Assembly: GCA_003956705.1 (NCBI GenBank)
Contig: QZCP01000235.1
Coordinates: forward strand, 1-64,000
Reading direction: 5' to 3'
Length of the DNA: 64,000 nucleotides
Origin: Brevipalpus yothersi
Taxonomy: Eukaryota; Arthropoda; Arachnida; Trombidiformes; Tenuipalpidae
The notes under the pieces were generated by a model. That model saw nothing but the letters and a program-made list of their open reading frames with translations, was not told the DNA's origin and made no database searches. Positions 53,334-64,000 of this stretch are shown one piece after another (position 1 is the first letter of the stretch; each line of letters opens with the position of its first letter). Position numbers and translations under genes: made by a program.

Positions 53334-53728
53334 TCTGACCAGTGGTCCATCATTTGAAGTTTTGTTGAGCGATTGCTTTGAATTAGTTTCTCGATGTACT
53401 GGTTCTAATTATTTTGATGAACGGTTTTTCATACCGTTACTATTTTAATATTTCAAAGAAATTCAATTCTCCATAAGTCCTCTACAAGAAGCAATTCTTG
53501 TGACCAGAACTGTGTACAAATTGAGGAAGGTTTTCTCTACAATTTCGTCTATCCTGAACTCAAATATCAGCTCAATCAGCTCGTAATTATCAGTATGAAT
53601 ATGGGAAATTCAATCTCATCAAACAATATTAATACACACACAAATTTTCATCATCATTAAGCTCACAACTTGCTTTGACAGCCTTGCTTAAGCTGAGAAA
53701 AAATTTTACTAGGTGAAACTCTAAAAAC
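53334..53728. other. Intergenic, Ast4 to Ast5
   Basis: 395 bp, no coding signal; a short CACA run near 53635. Confidence 0.55.
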
Positions 53729-54613
53729 ATGGCTCATTCGGAAGAACGAGTATCAAAAATTCTTTTATCCTTGGTTCTCATGATCAATCATGGCTGTGAC
53801 AATCAAGAAACTACAAACGATCCAAATAATACGGAGTTGACATTAAGATCCGAGGAGACTATTGACTCGGAATCCAGCTTAACTTCAGATGATTTTCGAA
53901 ATTCTGATTCTGTGGAAGATGATCCAAATGAGTACAATAGTGCAATGATGTACGCTTTGGATAAATTTGAAGGGGACATCCTGATGCCCAATGGGAAACG
54001 AAGTATGACATCGGATGAGCGAAAATTATGGCCCGATAAGAGAGTTCCATTCGCAATATCCAAAAGATATACAGAAAAAGAACGATTAATTCTTGCGAAA
54101 GCAATCAAATTGCTCAACAATCAAACATGTGTTCACTTTGAGCCCAAAAAATCAAACGATTCATCATATATCTTCATTGAACCTAAAGAAGGCTGTTATA
54201 CTTTTTGTGGACGTGCTGGCGGAAAACAGAGAGTTTCATTGGCACAAGGAGGCTGTATAACTGTTGGAACTGTGCAACATGAATTGATGCATGCCTTGGG
54301 CTTTTATCATGAACAATCTCGCTATGATCGAGATAAGTATGTAGAAATATTGTGGGACAATGTCAAAAAAGAAGCCATTCCTCAGTTCAAAAAAACTTCC
54401 AAAGAAAATATGAATCCTCTTGGTGAAAAGTATGATATTCACAGTATTATGCACTATGAATCGATGGCTTTTGCCAAAGATAAAAATAAGTCAACTGTGT
54501 TGACGAAAGATGGTAAAAAAATTTTTCGTGATAAGTTGGCAAATGCAAATGATATTAGGAAAATTAATAAACTATACAAATGTGGAGAATATGGATATAA
54601 TCAGACGAATTGA
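53729..54613 (+). CDS. Astacin-family secreted zinc metalloprotease (Ast5)
   Basis: 294 residues, one exon. A moderately hydrophobic N-terminus (KILLSLVLMI) serves as signal peptide. The pro-region contains FEGDIL. The catalytic domain opens at LWPDKRVPF, with HELMHALGFYHEQSRYDRD and Met-turn SIMHYESMAF. It ends with a short Asn/Tyr tail after KINKLYKC. No lesions seen. A tandem paralogue of Ast2-Ast4. Confidence 0.9.
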   Translation: MAHSEERVSKILLSLVLMINHGCDNQETTNDPNNTELTLRSEETIDSESSLTSDDFRNSDSVEDDPNEYNSAMMYALDKFEGDILMPNGKRSMTSDERKLWPDKRVPFAISKRYTEKERLILAKAIKLLNNQTCVHFEPKKSNDSSYIFIEPKEGCYTFCGRAGGKQRVSLAQGGCITVGTVQHELMHALGFYHEQSRYDRDKYVEILWDNVKKEAIPQFKKTSKENMNPLGEKYDIHSIMHYESMAFAKDKNKSTVLTKDGKKIFRDKLANANDIRKINKLYKCGEYGYNQTN

Positions 54614-55116
54614 GATGGAACTATACTGCTATCAGTAAAATACTAACATGAATCATTTGCATGTTGGTTCTTCCCTGGTTCCCTATTGTTACATTCTAGG
54701 AACCTCTTTTTGGAATGAACATCATCTACTCCATATAATTCTCATTAGAGTTCAATAGTGGCCCTTCAAGCTGTGATAAATCATGATAAAAATCTTCCAA
54801 AATCTCTTCATTACGAAATTATCTGATTTTCTCACTACCTTCATCTTTAATACCATATCAATGAGTTATCGTTGAAAATCAGCTATTGAAGCTGGATAGG
54901 TGGAAAAAAGAATTTGATTAAAACTGAAAGTAAGAAAAATTGAAATGTACTTCATTCATTCATCAATTTTTACCTCATAATTGCCTCATAATTTGTAATT
55001 CAAGATCATGAAAAGAACTTATACTAACATCATGCAAAGTTTTGCTCTTAGCTTTTTATATATACTCCAATTATGCTGTGTTACTCTCTCATTTTTCGCT
55101 TTAGAGACTATATATC
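54614..55116. other. Intergenic and presumed Ast6 promoter
   Basis: About 500 bp without coding signal. A TATATATA-like box at about 55057-55065 lies some 55 bp before the Ast6 ATG and is the clearest core-promoter candidate in the cluster. Confidence 0.5.
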
Positions 55117-56256
55117 ATGACTTTTACTAGGCTTGATTTAACCAAGGCTAGTGCATATTGTGGCCTGATCATGGTGATTCTAAGTGTTTTCCTCTCAAAT
55201 TTACACGCGAGATTGGATAGGCGAGATATTTCATTTACCCCATCAGTTTCCCTTGTCCCCACCGAAACAATCCACGATGTGGATGGTGATGATGAGGGAA
55301 CACATTTGACTGATCTAGATTTCAGGAATGCTGAAAATTATACAGATGATCTAAACTCTCTCAATGATACATATCATTTATCGATGGAAAAATTTGAAGG
55401 TGATATCGATTGGCCTCAAGAGCAACATCGAAGTGCCACAAAATTGAGGAGAAGATTATGGCCAGAAGGAAAAGTTCACTACATAATATCAAATAATTAT
55501 ACACAAAAAGATCGTACTGCTATAGCAAAAGCAATGAAACGGCTACAAGAGCAGACATGCATTCGTTTTGTGCCCAGGAAAAATGGTGAAAAAGCCTATC
55601 TAGATATTCGTCCCATTTCTGGATGCTTCACTACTTTGGGACGTTCTGGTAGAAAGCAATTAGTATCATTGGATAGAAAATGTCTCTACATAGCTACCAT
55701 ACAGCATGAATTGATGCATGCGTTGGGCTTCTTCCATGAACAATCTCGCTATGATCGAGATCATTACATCAAAATTTTGTGGAAAAATATGATTTCTGGT
55801 GGTGCAGTACAGTTTAAGAAGGCTACTACACAAGATATGGACCTTTTGGGTGAAAAATATGATATTCAAAGTATCATGCACTATCCGGCACACGCTTTTG
55901 CTGCTGGCTCAGCACCAACAATTATTCCCAAAGATAAAAGTGTCAAATTTGAACGTGCCAAAGAAGCTAATGCTAATGACATTAGGAAGATCAATAAACT
56001 CTACAAGTGTTCCGAAAATGGATCAGGTATTACAAATTCTCATCAAGGTGGCAAAACAACTGGTTTAGATAGTTTATCATCTACATCATCAGCAACATCC
56101 ATGGTATCTATAGCATCTGCATCATCTGTAGCATCTACAGCAACATCCATAGCATCTCCAACATCTACAGCAACCGCGGCATCCACAGCATCCATAGCAT
56201 CTACATCTACGGCGTCCATGGTATCCATAACTTCTACAGCAGCTACAACATCTTGA
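55117..56256 (+). CDS. Astacin-family protease with Ser/Thr/Ala-rich tail (Ast6)
   Basis: 379 residues, one exon. It has a signal peptide, acidic pro-region, FEGDID, a basic cleavage site before LWPEG, zinc site HELMHALGFFHEQSRYDRD and Met-turn SIMHYPAHAF. After the domain end (KINKLYKC) come about 80 residues, mostly Ser, Thr, Ala, Val and Ile, encoded by imperfect repeats of GCATCTACA-like units (about 56070-56250). Such a tail could be O-glycosylated and act as a spacer or surface anchor; paralogues lack it. It probably arose by expansion of a short repeat in the coding sequence. Confidence 0.9.
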   Translation: MTFTRLDLTKASAYCGLIMVILSVFLSNLHARLDRRDISFTPSVSLVPTETIHDVDGDDEGTHLTDLDFRNAENYTDDLNSLNDTYHLSMEKFEGDIDWPQEQHRSATKLRRRLWPEGKVHYIISNNYTQKDRTAIAKAMKRLQEQTCIRFVPRKNGEKAYLDIRPISGCFTTLGRSGRKQLVSLDRKCLYIATIQHELMHALGFFHEQSRYDRDHYIKILWKNMISGGAVQFKKATTQDMDLLGEKYDIQSIMHYPAHAFAAGSAPTIIPKDKSVKFERAKEANANDIRKINKLYKCSENGSGITNSHQGGKTTGLDSLSSTSSATSMVSIASASSVASTATSIASPTSTATAASTASIASTSTASMVSITSTAATTS

Positions 56257-57075
56257 ATATGTACTTCAAAAAATCAAAGTTCTGCTAGACTTTTGGAGGG
56301 TAAAAGATGTTGTTTAGAGAAAAGTCTGGCTCATTTGTTTCTGGATTCATCTTTAACTTGATGTACGTTTAAACACCTGAAAGAGAGTATTTTTTATTAG
56401 TTTTTTTGGCCTCAAGTGACATGGTCAACTCATCTAATCCAATTTACGATCCGTTTGAGATTCCTCAACGGCTATCACTATCACTATCAATGATAATCTG
56501 GTGTGTGAGACAAATCAGCGAAGTTGAGAACTCCTCTAGACAAAGGCTACAGAATTCAGTGATCTGATCGATTAATATTCTCTTTTAGCATGAAAATCAA
56601 TTCATGATGAAAACTTGACTGACTCAGGTGATAATCAATCAAAAATGATCCCCAAGTACAAGTAGCTGGTGGGAATTAAGAACCTTTATCAAACGTTTGG
56701 GTTGAGCATATCCTATTTTACATCTCGAAACTCTTCTAAACATTGTAAATTGCAATTTTCACTTTTCCTATCACTTGCGTTCTCTTTTTCCGCGATTTTG
56801 AAATCTATCTGATCTCGCTGATTGACTTAGCTGTCTGTTCTTAAGGGCAATATCTAATACAAAGTGGAAAGCACCACGAAAATAAATGAAATAAGAACAT
56901 GCATACAGAATCAATGAAAAATTGACAGAACAGAAAGTTATAAGTTGACTCCAAATATAATGCAAACCCCATTCAGCTCACATAAAATCAATTTTACCAA
57001 ATTGAAAATTGGCTACAGCAGTTACTACATGCTATCAGCACAAGAATAGGCATCATAGTAAGGATAACATGGAAC
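56257..57075. other. Intergenic, Ast6 to SP6
   Basis: About 820 bp where the + strand astacins and - strand serine proteases converge. No gene seen. Confidence 0.55.
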
Positions 57076-58167
57076 TTATAGATTATTGTACTCTCCATAT
57101 ATGTTATCACAGCTATATTTTCGCAAATTTTCCACCGGGTCTCCTTTTTTTACTACCTCCTCGATCCATTCTTTATAAAATGCAATGTTCTGATGAGTTG
57201 ATGGACCCCTAGTGGAGAAATTATTCAAGTATAATGTCCAAATCTCGGTAAAAATTTGCGAAATTCTAATGAACCTCCACTCACTTGCAGTTTGAGGGTC
57301 CATTCGAAATGACACCCACAAGCAAATCTTTCCCAGTTCTAGAGTCTCTTATTACAACAGGTCCACCAGAATCGCCTCTACAGATTTCATGCTTCGGGTT
57401 GCTCATTTTGAATTGCTGAAATGGTCTGAATTGATGATCAGCCCACATACTCACTTGGAAACTTTTATAATAAGCTTTTCTCAGCTGTAAATTTCGTATA
57501 TTACCTTCCTTTTTTGGCGATGATGTCAGACCCCATCCAACTCCCATGAGATCAATTTTACCAAATTGAAAATCGATGTCTCTGGTATTCCAATCAATTT
57601 TCTCAAACTTGTAATTACTATTAGCTTCCAGAGGTAAGGGATATATCAATTGCACCAATGCTATATCATTGTCAGTACCATATACATTAATATCGTCTGA
57701 GAAAGGATGACAGTATAAATGTTTGACCGGATAAGCAACCCTCTCATAGTAATATGACAAGTTATTGTGATATTTTGGGTACACTCCTAAAGGTCCTCTT
57801 TTCGACATATTGAAATAACTGGATTTAGGATCATCATATTTTTTCACCACTACATGACGGGCAGTGATTATCCATTCTGGATGGAGAATTGAACCAGCTC
57901 CATGAAATCCGAAACCCTCTTGTCTTATTGCAACAATGTACTTGAACTCATTTTCATCAGCAAATGGTCCATCTATGATTGAACTCGGGAGTGGAGAGGC
58001 TCTCGCTTCATACCCTATTGTATTATAAGATTTGAATTACTTCCATGTAATAATCAAGATTCATTTGAATGAATTTCAATATAGAGTTTTTTATCGTTCA
58101 TACTCAGACTGATAAGGATGTAGATCGAAAACAGATGAATAGAAGTTTTCAGCAACGATAAAGTCAT
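57076..58167 (-). CDS. SP6: secreted chymotrypsin-fold serine protease
   Basis: Three exons, 58167-58104, 58014-57285 and 57208-57076, sum to 927 nt (309 codons), phases 1 and 2 as in SP4, SP5 and SP7. Signal peptide MTLSLLKTSIHLFSIYILIS. Domain start SIIDGPFAD; catalytic His in ITARHVV, Asp in DNDIALVQL, Ser in CRGDSGGP. Position 189 is Glu, different from its paralogues. No Cys follows the catalytic His. The C-terminal helix and a final Cys are in the last exon. Closest to SP5 and SP7. Confidence 0.9.
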
Positions 58168-58202
58168 TTAATGAAACCTTGCTGGATATTTAGTTCAAGA
58201 TT

Positions 58203-58224
58203 CATTAGGCTCATTTCAAAACTC
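58203..58224 (-). promoter_or_regulatory. Conserved upstream block of SP6
   Basis: Plus-strand CATTAGGCTCATTTC then AAAACTC matches the blocks upstream of SP5 and SP7, with the central GATATC part deleted. Confidence 0.45.
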
Positions 58225-58484
58225 AATCTTCTCGAATGAATTTGAATAAAATTTCAATGCAACTCAATATTTTCAATAAAAAGCTTGAAGTTTTGTGATT
58301 GATTACATGCTTCTGAGCAACATTCATCTTCTCATCTAAGGTTTTCTATCCTTATTACCAGCCCCTAAGAATTATCAAATCAAGAGTCGTTCATTCTTCT
58401 TTTTTAAGGAATAAAATTATAAAGTATTTTAATGATGAAAAACGCTTCTCATCAAATTTGCTCTCGATTACTTTCTTGGTGGAT

Positions 58485-58486
<2 letters not shown>

Positions 58487-58538
<52 letters not shown>
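58487..58538. repeat. (CT)n microsatellite
   Basis: 26 CT units in the 650 bp between SP6 and SP7; the rest of that interval has no coding signal. Confidence 0.95.
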
Positions 58539-58542
<4 letters not shown>

Positions 58543-58816
58543 ATAACTTCATAAGGATGAGCTGCTCATAACCTCTTTTGAAAACCTTTCTCGATGCTTA
58601 ATTTCTTGATTTCTGGGTTTCTCTCCTTCGACCATGTAGTTCACGAGCAAGATTCAGTCATGATAACAATAGATCGGGGAATCTTCTTATGGAAATTCAA
58701 ATTTTGTCTTTGGCAGTCGAATACTAATCATTACCGGTAAGGAGAAGAATAGAAGGGAGAAAAAGCCAAAAGTTGATTCCTCAGATCAAAATCTTCTTGA
58801 ACCACCTCAGTCAATA

Positions 58817-59939
58817 TCAATTTGTGGAGAAGGTTTTTCTCTGCTTTAATCGATGCGAAAACTTTCGTCGGTTCCAATTATTGTATTCTTTTCCATATAA
58901 ATTGGAACAACTATATTTCTGTAGTATCTCTTCAGAATCTCCCCCCTGAACTATATCCACAATCCACTTCTGATAGAACATAATGTTCTGTTGAAGTGAT
59001 GGACCACTGAAGAGAGAAGAATCAAGCAGACTGTTTGAGAAATTCATAAAATTTGTTTGAATCTTGAACTTACTCGCAGTCGATAGGTGCATACGAAATT
59101 ATACCCACTTGCACATCTTTTCCAGATTTTGGGTTTCTCATTACGATAGGACCTCCTGAATCACCATCACAAACACCTTGCTTGGGATTGAGCATAGAAA
59201 ACTGTTGAAATGGCCGGAATTCAGGATATTGGCGCATACTAACTGGGGTACTTCTATAAGTAGCTTTTCTAAGATCATAATTTCGGTTCTGATCAGAATC
59301 ATTCAGTCTAAGTGCTTCAGACATTCCCCATCCTGCGGCTATAAGTTCAAATTGAGTGCGTTGGAAATCTAGAAACCTAAAATTCAGATCAATATATTCG
59401 AATTTGTAATAGCTTTCTGGTCCCAATGGTATTGGATATTCCAACTGCACCAAAGCTATGTCACTATCAGTACTGAATAACTCAATATCATCAGAGAAAG
59501 GATGACAGTATAAATTTTTGACACGATAGCCAAACTTTCGATAGAAACGAGTCAAATTATTGTGAAATTTTGGGTACACATAAAGAGTTTCCATCGCTGA
59601 AAGGTTGAAATAATCACTCTCTGGATCATCATATTGTTCCACCACTACATGACGAGCAGTGATTATCCATTCTGGATGAATGATTGAGCCACCTCCATGA
59701 AAATCGTAACTTTCTCGTCTTATTGCAACAATATATCGAAACTCATTTTCATCAGCAAGGTCTCCATCTACGATAGAACTTGGAGAAGGAGAACTTTTCT
59801 TGCCATATCCTATCATAAAAAATTGAGTTATTTCTACATCAATCAACAAATCAGTTAAAGATTATTTGGTCATACTTTGAGCAATAAAGTTGTGACTCAA
59901 CAAGAAATAGAAAGAAAATTTTACCAATGAAAAAGTCAT
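58817..59939 (-). CDS. SP7: secreted chymotrypsin-fold serine protease
   Basis: Three exons, 59939-59876, 59809-59074 and 59006-58817, total 990 nt (330 codons), phases 1 and 2. Signal peptide MTFSLVKFSFYFLLS. Domain start SIVDGDLAD; catalytic His in ITARHVV, Asp in DSDIALVQL, Ser in CDGDSGGP. Position 189 is Gly. No Cys follows the catalytic His. The C-terminal exon reads about 20 residues past the point where SP5 and SP6 stop (after EYNN), giving a basic tail, probably from loss of the old stop codon. Otherwise intact. Confidence 0.9.
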
Positions 59940-59982
59940 TTATGCAATGATGTTGAACGTTTAATTCAAAACTCATTGGGAT

Positions 59983-60008
59983 CATTAAGCTCATTTGATA
60001 TCAAAACT
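59983..60008 (-). promoter_or_regulatory. Conserved upstream block of SP7
   Basis: Plus-strand CATTAAGCTCATTTGATATC followed by AAAACT; differs from the SP5 block at one or two positions. Confidence 0.5.
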
Positions 60009-60261
60009 AAAGCTTTTTGAGATTCAATAATATTTCGATGAAACTTTATATTTCATACAGAGAGTATTTATTCCATGACCAACCTGTTCATCTTATGATC
60101 TGATATTTCTCATCTCTATTCTTGGCGCAATGAGATCAATCAGAAGAGATGTTGTTATGTTCTCCTCTTCCCGGAGACTAACTCTGGTTTTGATCCGCTT
60201 TTTTGATTCAACTTGCTACTTATCAATTTTTCCAAAATTGTAACGGCTGCTAGTTTAATAA

Positions 60262-60520
60262 TGGTGTGGGATCCTCAAGTTGTATGAGAGCTATGTTATT
60301 TTTCGTAGAGTAAACAACAAGATTCTGTAAAGAAAAGTTAACTGAATAAATTTTTCACCAAATCAGGAATTTTTTGATGAAAATAGTGATATTTTCGACA
60401 CAAATACAAAGGTGAAATTTCTGAGATTTTGATATATAATAAGAGCGAGAATCATTGTATTGTTCCACTACAACATGGCGAGCTATTATTATCCATTCTC
60501 AGTGGAAATTGAGTGTAAGG
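60262..60520 (-). pseudogene. SP8: serine protease remnant
   Basis: On the minus strand the catalytic-His segment (WIIIARHVVVEQY) and the catalytic-Asp segment (STKNNIALIQLEDP, with Asn in place of the catalytic Asp) can be read, separated by stops. Nothing matching the Ser half was seen. A decayed tandem copy beyond SP7. Confidence 0.75.
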
Positions 60521-61029
60521 ATTAAATTACATTGTTTTTGGGGTTTTCATTTAATTCACTTGATTCATGTTTGCAATACTGAAACTGTCCGGGAGAGAGG
60601 AGAAGTGGAACTGCCAACATGGCGAAAAATTTCGGCTGTTGGTTCCCTTCTCCGTCTCTCCCAACCTATAATGTAGGAACCAGTTTCACGACCTCATTTT
60701 TGGGTTTCACTTCCCCTGGTCAACACGGAAAGGTCTCTCTTGCTCAATTGAAAATTGACATTCTTCATCTTTCATTCAATGTTCTTGGTGTCAGAAGCAC
60801 TTCTGTCTCCTTTATTTCTTCAATTTACCGCATTATTGTAGGGAGATGACAGTTATTGAGCCAGCGGAATGAATTTAAGCTATGTGCATAGCTTCAAAAA
60901 TAGAATTTTCTCCCAATTTTCTTCTCTCACTCTCTGCGATTGGGCACCTAAATTTATTCCGTTTATTATTTTGGCTACATAAGCTCTCATTCCATGAACT
61001 TTTCAGTGAAAAAGCAGCCTACCAATTAC
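60521..61029. other. Intergenic, SP8 to transposase relic
   Basis: No supported gene. Two short + strand open frames (about 60455-60849) lack recognisable similarity. Confidence 0.5.
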
Positions 61030-62292
61030 CTATCCTCCATTGTGAGTGTCCATGTTTTGCCCAAATATTGTGAGATCCTTATGACCTCCCCATGAATCAA
61101 CTAGTAAGAGAGTTTTGCTGTTGACAACATCATCAAGACACTCACGGACCCAGAAACCAAGTGTTGATTTGTTCATATTTCCACTTTTTGAACGCGTATA
61201 TGTGATATTGCTTGGCTTATTTCGATCAAGCCTCACTTTCAATAGAACACTCATAAGGCCTTTGGGCTCTTGGGAACAAATTAGAGCTGTGGGTGCTAAA
61301 TAACCTGCGTTCGAAATAAGAACTTGAAGAGTATAAGAGTGAGTTGTAGCATTTTTTGACTGAACTAGTGCTTGAGTAAGCTTCTCTTCTTCATCACTTA
61401 GAGTTCTGGTAGAAACCAATTCATAGTTGAACCCAGATTGATCACTGTTCCATACTACGGAGTCAGTGAGTCCAGCCTGTATCTTGAGGTTATTTATTTT
61501 CTGTACAAATTTCCTAGCTATTTCCCTGATATTTTTCGCATCTTTGAGCTCTAGTTCAGTCACATATCTATCAACCTTTCGTTGGGTCATTCTATACTCC
61601 GTCTTGAAGAGGTGCAGCCACTTCTTACTAGGCTTGAAATCTACTTTAAGCTCTTCAGCAAATTTTCTCGGCCATTTTAGAAGGTCGATATCATGAACAG
61701 TTTTCAAACTGTCTCTGCACTCACGAAAACGCTTCCACGTGATCTCGCGAATAACCTGTCGCTTGGATTCTCGATTTCATTCATCTCTGAGGGATGCTTT
61801 TATACGATCAATCTTATGGTGATCATCATTCAATTTTGGCCAACGCTTGAAGCAAGATTTGTTACCAAACTTTTTCTGATGAGCAACAATTTCTTCCATT
61901 GTAGAAATTTTGAATTCCTCGTAAATTTTCTTTCTCTCGGCTTTTCGGGGTGTAGGCTCATAGACTGAAACATTGGCGAGATCCTCATCATCATCTGTAT
62001 CAGCCAATGTCCAATCTTGGAGAGCCCCTGCACTAAACGATTCTTCATGATCTTGTAGGAATTGTTCTTCTAACATTTTCTCACTCGAGTCATCTTGATC
62101 AGAAGAGTCAACTGAATCTTGATCATTTTCATTATCAAAATCGTCAATGAGGCAGAGTTCTTCAACAGAAGTACCTCCACCTTTGGACTTTATATATAGA
62201 ATATCATAAATTTTCAGAGCAACTACTTCATCTTCAGCATTGGGTGGAACCAACGGTGGTAGCCTCTTCTTGTTCAGCTGTTGAATGAGCAA
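61030..62292 (-). pseudogene. pogo/Tc5-type (CENP-B-like) transposase, broken
   Basis: Two open segments in the same minus-strand frame, 62292-61777 and 61707-61030, are separated by 23 codons and one TGA (61777-61779). The first is acidic and ends in a basic helical stretch; the second has a CENP-B/Tc5-like helix-turn-helix (FKPSKKWLHLFKTEY) and a DDE core with WNSDQSGF (first Asp) and LLLVDSWGGH (second Asp). The frame ends soon after, so the third catalytic acid seems missing. I found no terminal repeats. A truncated relic with an extra nonsense codon. Confidence 0.75.
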
Positions 62293-62506
62293 ATTGAGGA
62301 CATTTTTGGATGGGGAAACATGCTCGGATTGATGGAATCTCGATTATCCCTGTTGTTGGAAAGAACGTTGTAGATCAGAATTTTAGTAGGAATTTTTCAT
62401 TATGCTAATCATGGAGATGAGGTGAGGATTTTCTGTCTGACCCGAGATAAAGCATGGAAGGGTCGAAATTTTCAAAAATATTGATGCGGAGAGAAGAATA
62501 GAAGGA

Positions 62507-62510
<4 letters not shown>

Positions 62511-62558
<48 letters not shown>
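62511..62558. repeat. (GA)n microsatellite
   Basis: 24 perfect units. Confidence 0.95.
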
Positions 62559-62560
<2 letters not shown>

Positions 62561-63049
62561 TGCCAGTGCCTCGTGTTTGATGACTTTTTTTGAGTTGTTG
62601 ATAATCTTGAAGATTTTAGATTTCCAAAAGTGATCATTGAAAGTTTCATGAGCAAAATATACCATGGAAAGGAGTTGACTGAGAGAGAGGTAGAGGTAAA
62701 GAGAGAGAAAGAGAAAGAGAGATAGAAGAAGGAGAATTATCCAGCTATTGGTTTGACCATTCAAGTTAATAATCTGTTTGAGAGAAAGGAGATATTTGGA
62801 ATGGGAGATCAAAACCAGAAACAGTACTCCGATTATCTCAAACGATTGAAGAAGAGAGAAAGAGTATGTTGAAAGATCTGAATGAGCAAGCTGAGGGTGG
62901 GTGATGGATGATTCCAATTCATACCATAATAATAATGAGATGAAGATACCGCTGACAATATTCAGTCTCCCATGATCAGGTTTTTAATTCATTCCACACT
63001 CTCACCATGAATTGGATATTCATGGGATATGAATCGTCGAATTTGGCTC

Positions 63050-63051
<2 letters not shown>

Positions 63052-63107
<56 letters not shown>
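63052..63107. repeat. (AG)n microsatellite
   Basis: About 28 perfect units. Confidence 0.95.
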
Positions 63108-63111
<4 letters not shown>

Positions 63112-64000
63112 ATAAGGTTGGAGTAAAGCGAACCCTGTCAACTTGAAATTGTCAAGAATGTTGATAATTAAGATCAGACAGAAACACATTTTCAGGGGTA
63201 TCGACAACCATCATCATCTAAATATTCAAGCATCCCATTGATATTGAAATTCCAAAGTCAAAATTGGGTCATATGCGATAGTTTATAATTCTCTCTCTCT
63301 CTCTCCTAGTATGAGTGGCTCTTGAAGCCTTGTTAGCCTAAGATAATGATGTCACTTCTGAGTTATTGTTGCCACTTCCGTTCTCCTTGTGTACACACAC
63401 AAAGTATGCTAGACACAGCACGCAGTTCTATTGGATAATAACTATCGACAGGTTTCTCCATTTGAACTAATGCAATTTGATTCCCGAGCAATGATAGCTA
63501 AATTTTGTTATTCATTCACATTCGAATCAGGTTTACCATTTGGGTATGTGAGAGATGGGAAAAGCAATCATAAACGAGTATGAGTGTATACACCATGGAA
63601 AAAGGGTAAGCATGAGAAACAAAGAAGGGAAAAATGAGCAAGAGATGAAAACGGAATGAGATGGAATAGTTTCCATCACCTCTTTGTGCTAACTTCTTTG
63701 GATATTGGCTCAGATATAATCGATTGCTGGCCATCAAGAAGAAAATGAGGAACCTGGTGGCTCATGTATTCTTCTGTATTTTCTATCTATCTCTCTCTCT
63801 TTCTCTCCATGCTTTCTTGCCAACATTCGAAGCCTCAGCATATTCTTCATCAAGTTCATCTCTTGTTCAACTTTTATCCCACTTCTTAATCATTCCGCTT
63901 CACTTTCTTGGCATTGTTCTTCCATTGCATATACTGGGATGGGATGTTTATTCTCAATCAAGGTAGAATATGTTGATGATCAATGTGAAATTCTTAAGTC

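Larger units (their letters stand above)
62293..64000. other. Gene-poor, microsatellite-rich end of window
   Basis: No gene recognised; GA/CT tracts make spurious Arg-Glu and Leu-Ser frames. Confidence 0.6.

Noticed and set aside
60600..60860. Small + strand genes at 60455-60849
   Set aside because: No recognisable similarity, signal peptide or splice context; the left one overlaps the SP8 remnant on the other strand.

Overview
This is a eukaryotic, AT-rich, animal-type genomic window and most likely arthropod. The grounds are intron-bearing secreted chymotrypsin-fold proteases, a clustered set of astacin metalloproteases, a secreted inhibitory-type serpin, very dense (GA)n/(CT)n microsatellites, and a mix of Ty3/Gypsy-like LTR, Helitron, MULE and pogo/Tc5-like elements. 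I cannot name the species. Both runs of N lie inside (CT)n tracts, so they are assembly gaps over microsatellites.

Layout. 1-13.6 kb: gene-poor, microsatellite-rich DNA. 13.6-23.6 kb: a serine-protease array with a nonsense-bearing copy on + (SP1) and, on -, intact SP2, SP3 (a pseudogene cut in two by a ~2.3 kb MULE-type transposon), intact SP4, and exons 2-3 of SP5. 23.6-38.0 kb: a 14,455 bp LTR retrotransposon with 582 bp LTRs that differ at one base and a 4 bp target duplication (TTAT), inserted in intron 1 of SP5; SP5 exon 1 lies beyond it at 38.1 kb. 38.8-40.1 kb: a three-exon serpin. 40.9-56.3 kb: a decayed astacin, an apparently intact Helitron on -, five intact astacins on +, and degenerate minus-strand exons between two of them. 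57-60.5 kb: two more intact serine proteases (SP6, SP7) and a remnant (SP8). 61-62.3 kb: a broken pogo/Tc5-type transposase. The rest is microsatellite-rich DNA.

How it fits together. The host genes form a secreted proteolysis locus: serine proteases, zinc metalloproteases and a serpin whose predicted P1 residue is Arg. All intact members have signal peptides. The serine proteases keep the His/Asp/Ser triad but lack the usual Cys after the catalytic His (TARH instead of TAAHC) and lack Asp at the trypsin specificity position. Exon structures were worked out by hand from canonical splice sites and checked by codon phase; SP4-SP7, the serpin and the two-exon astacin all close to an exact multiple of three.

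Most unusual signal. The LTR element (LTRs, leader, both ORFs) carries dozens of perfect mini-hairpins: stems of 5-11 bp with different sequences, most with a 5-nt loop, and the loop is very often ATCAA (or TTGAT, ATAAA, TTTAT, TTCAT). They occur in untranslated and coding sequence and in all three codon phases, so the signal belongs to the nucleic acid, not the protein. The element also has a ~2,100-residue extension after the integrase, containing a RING-like cysteine cluster.
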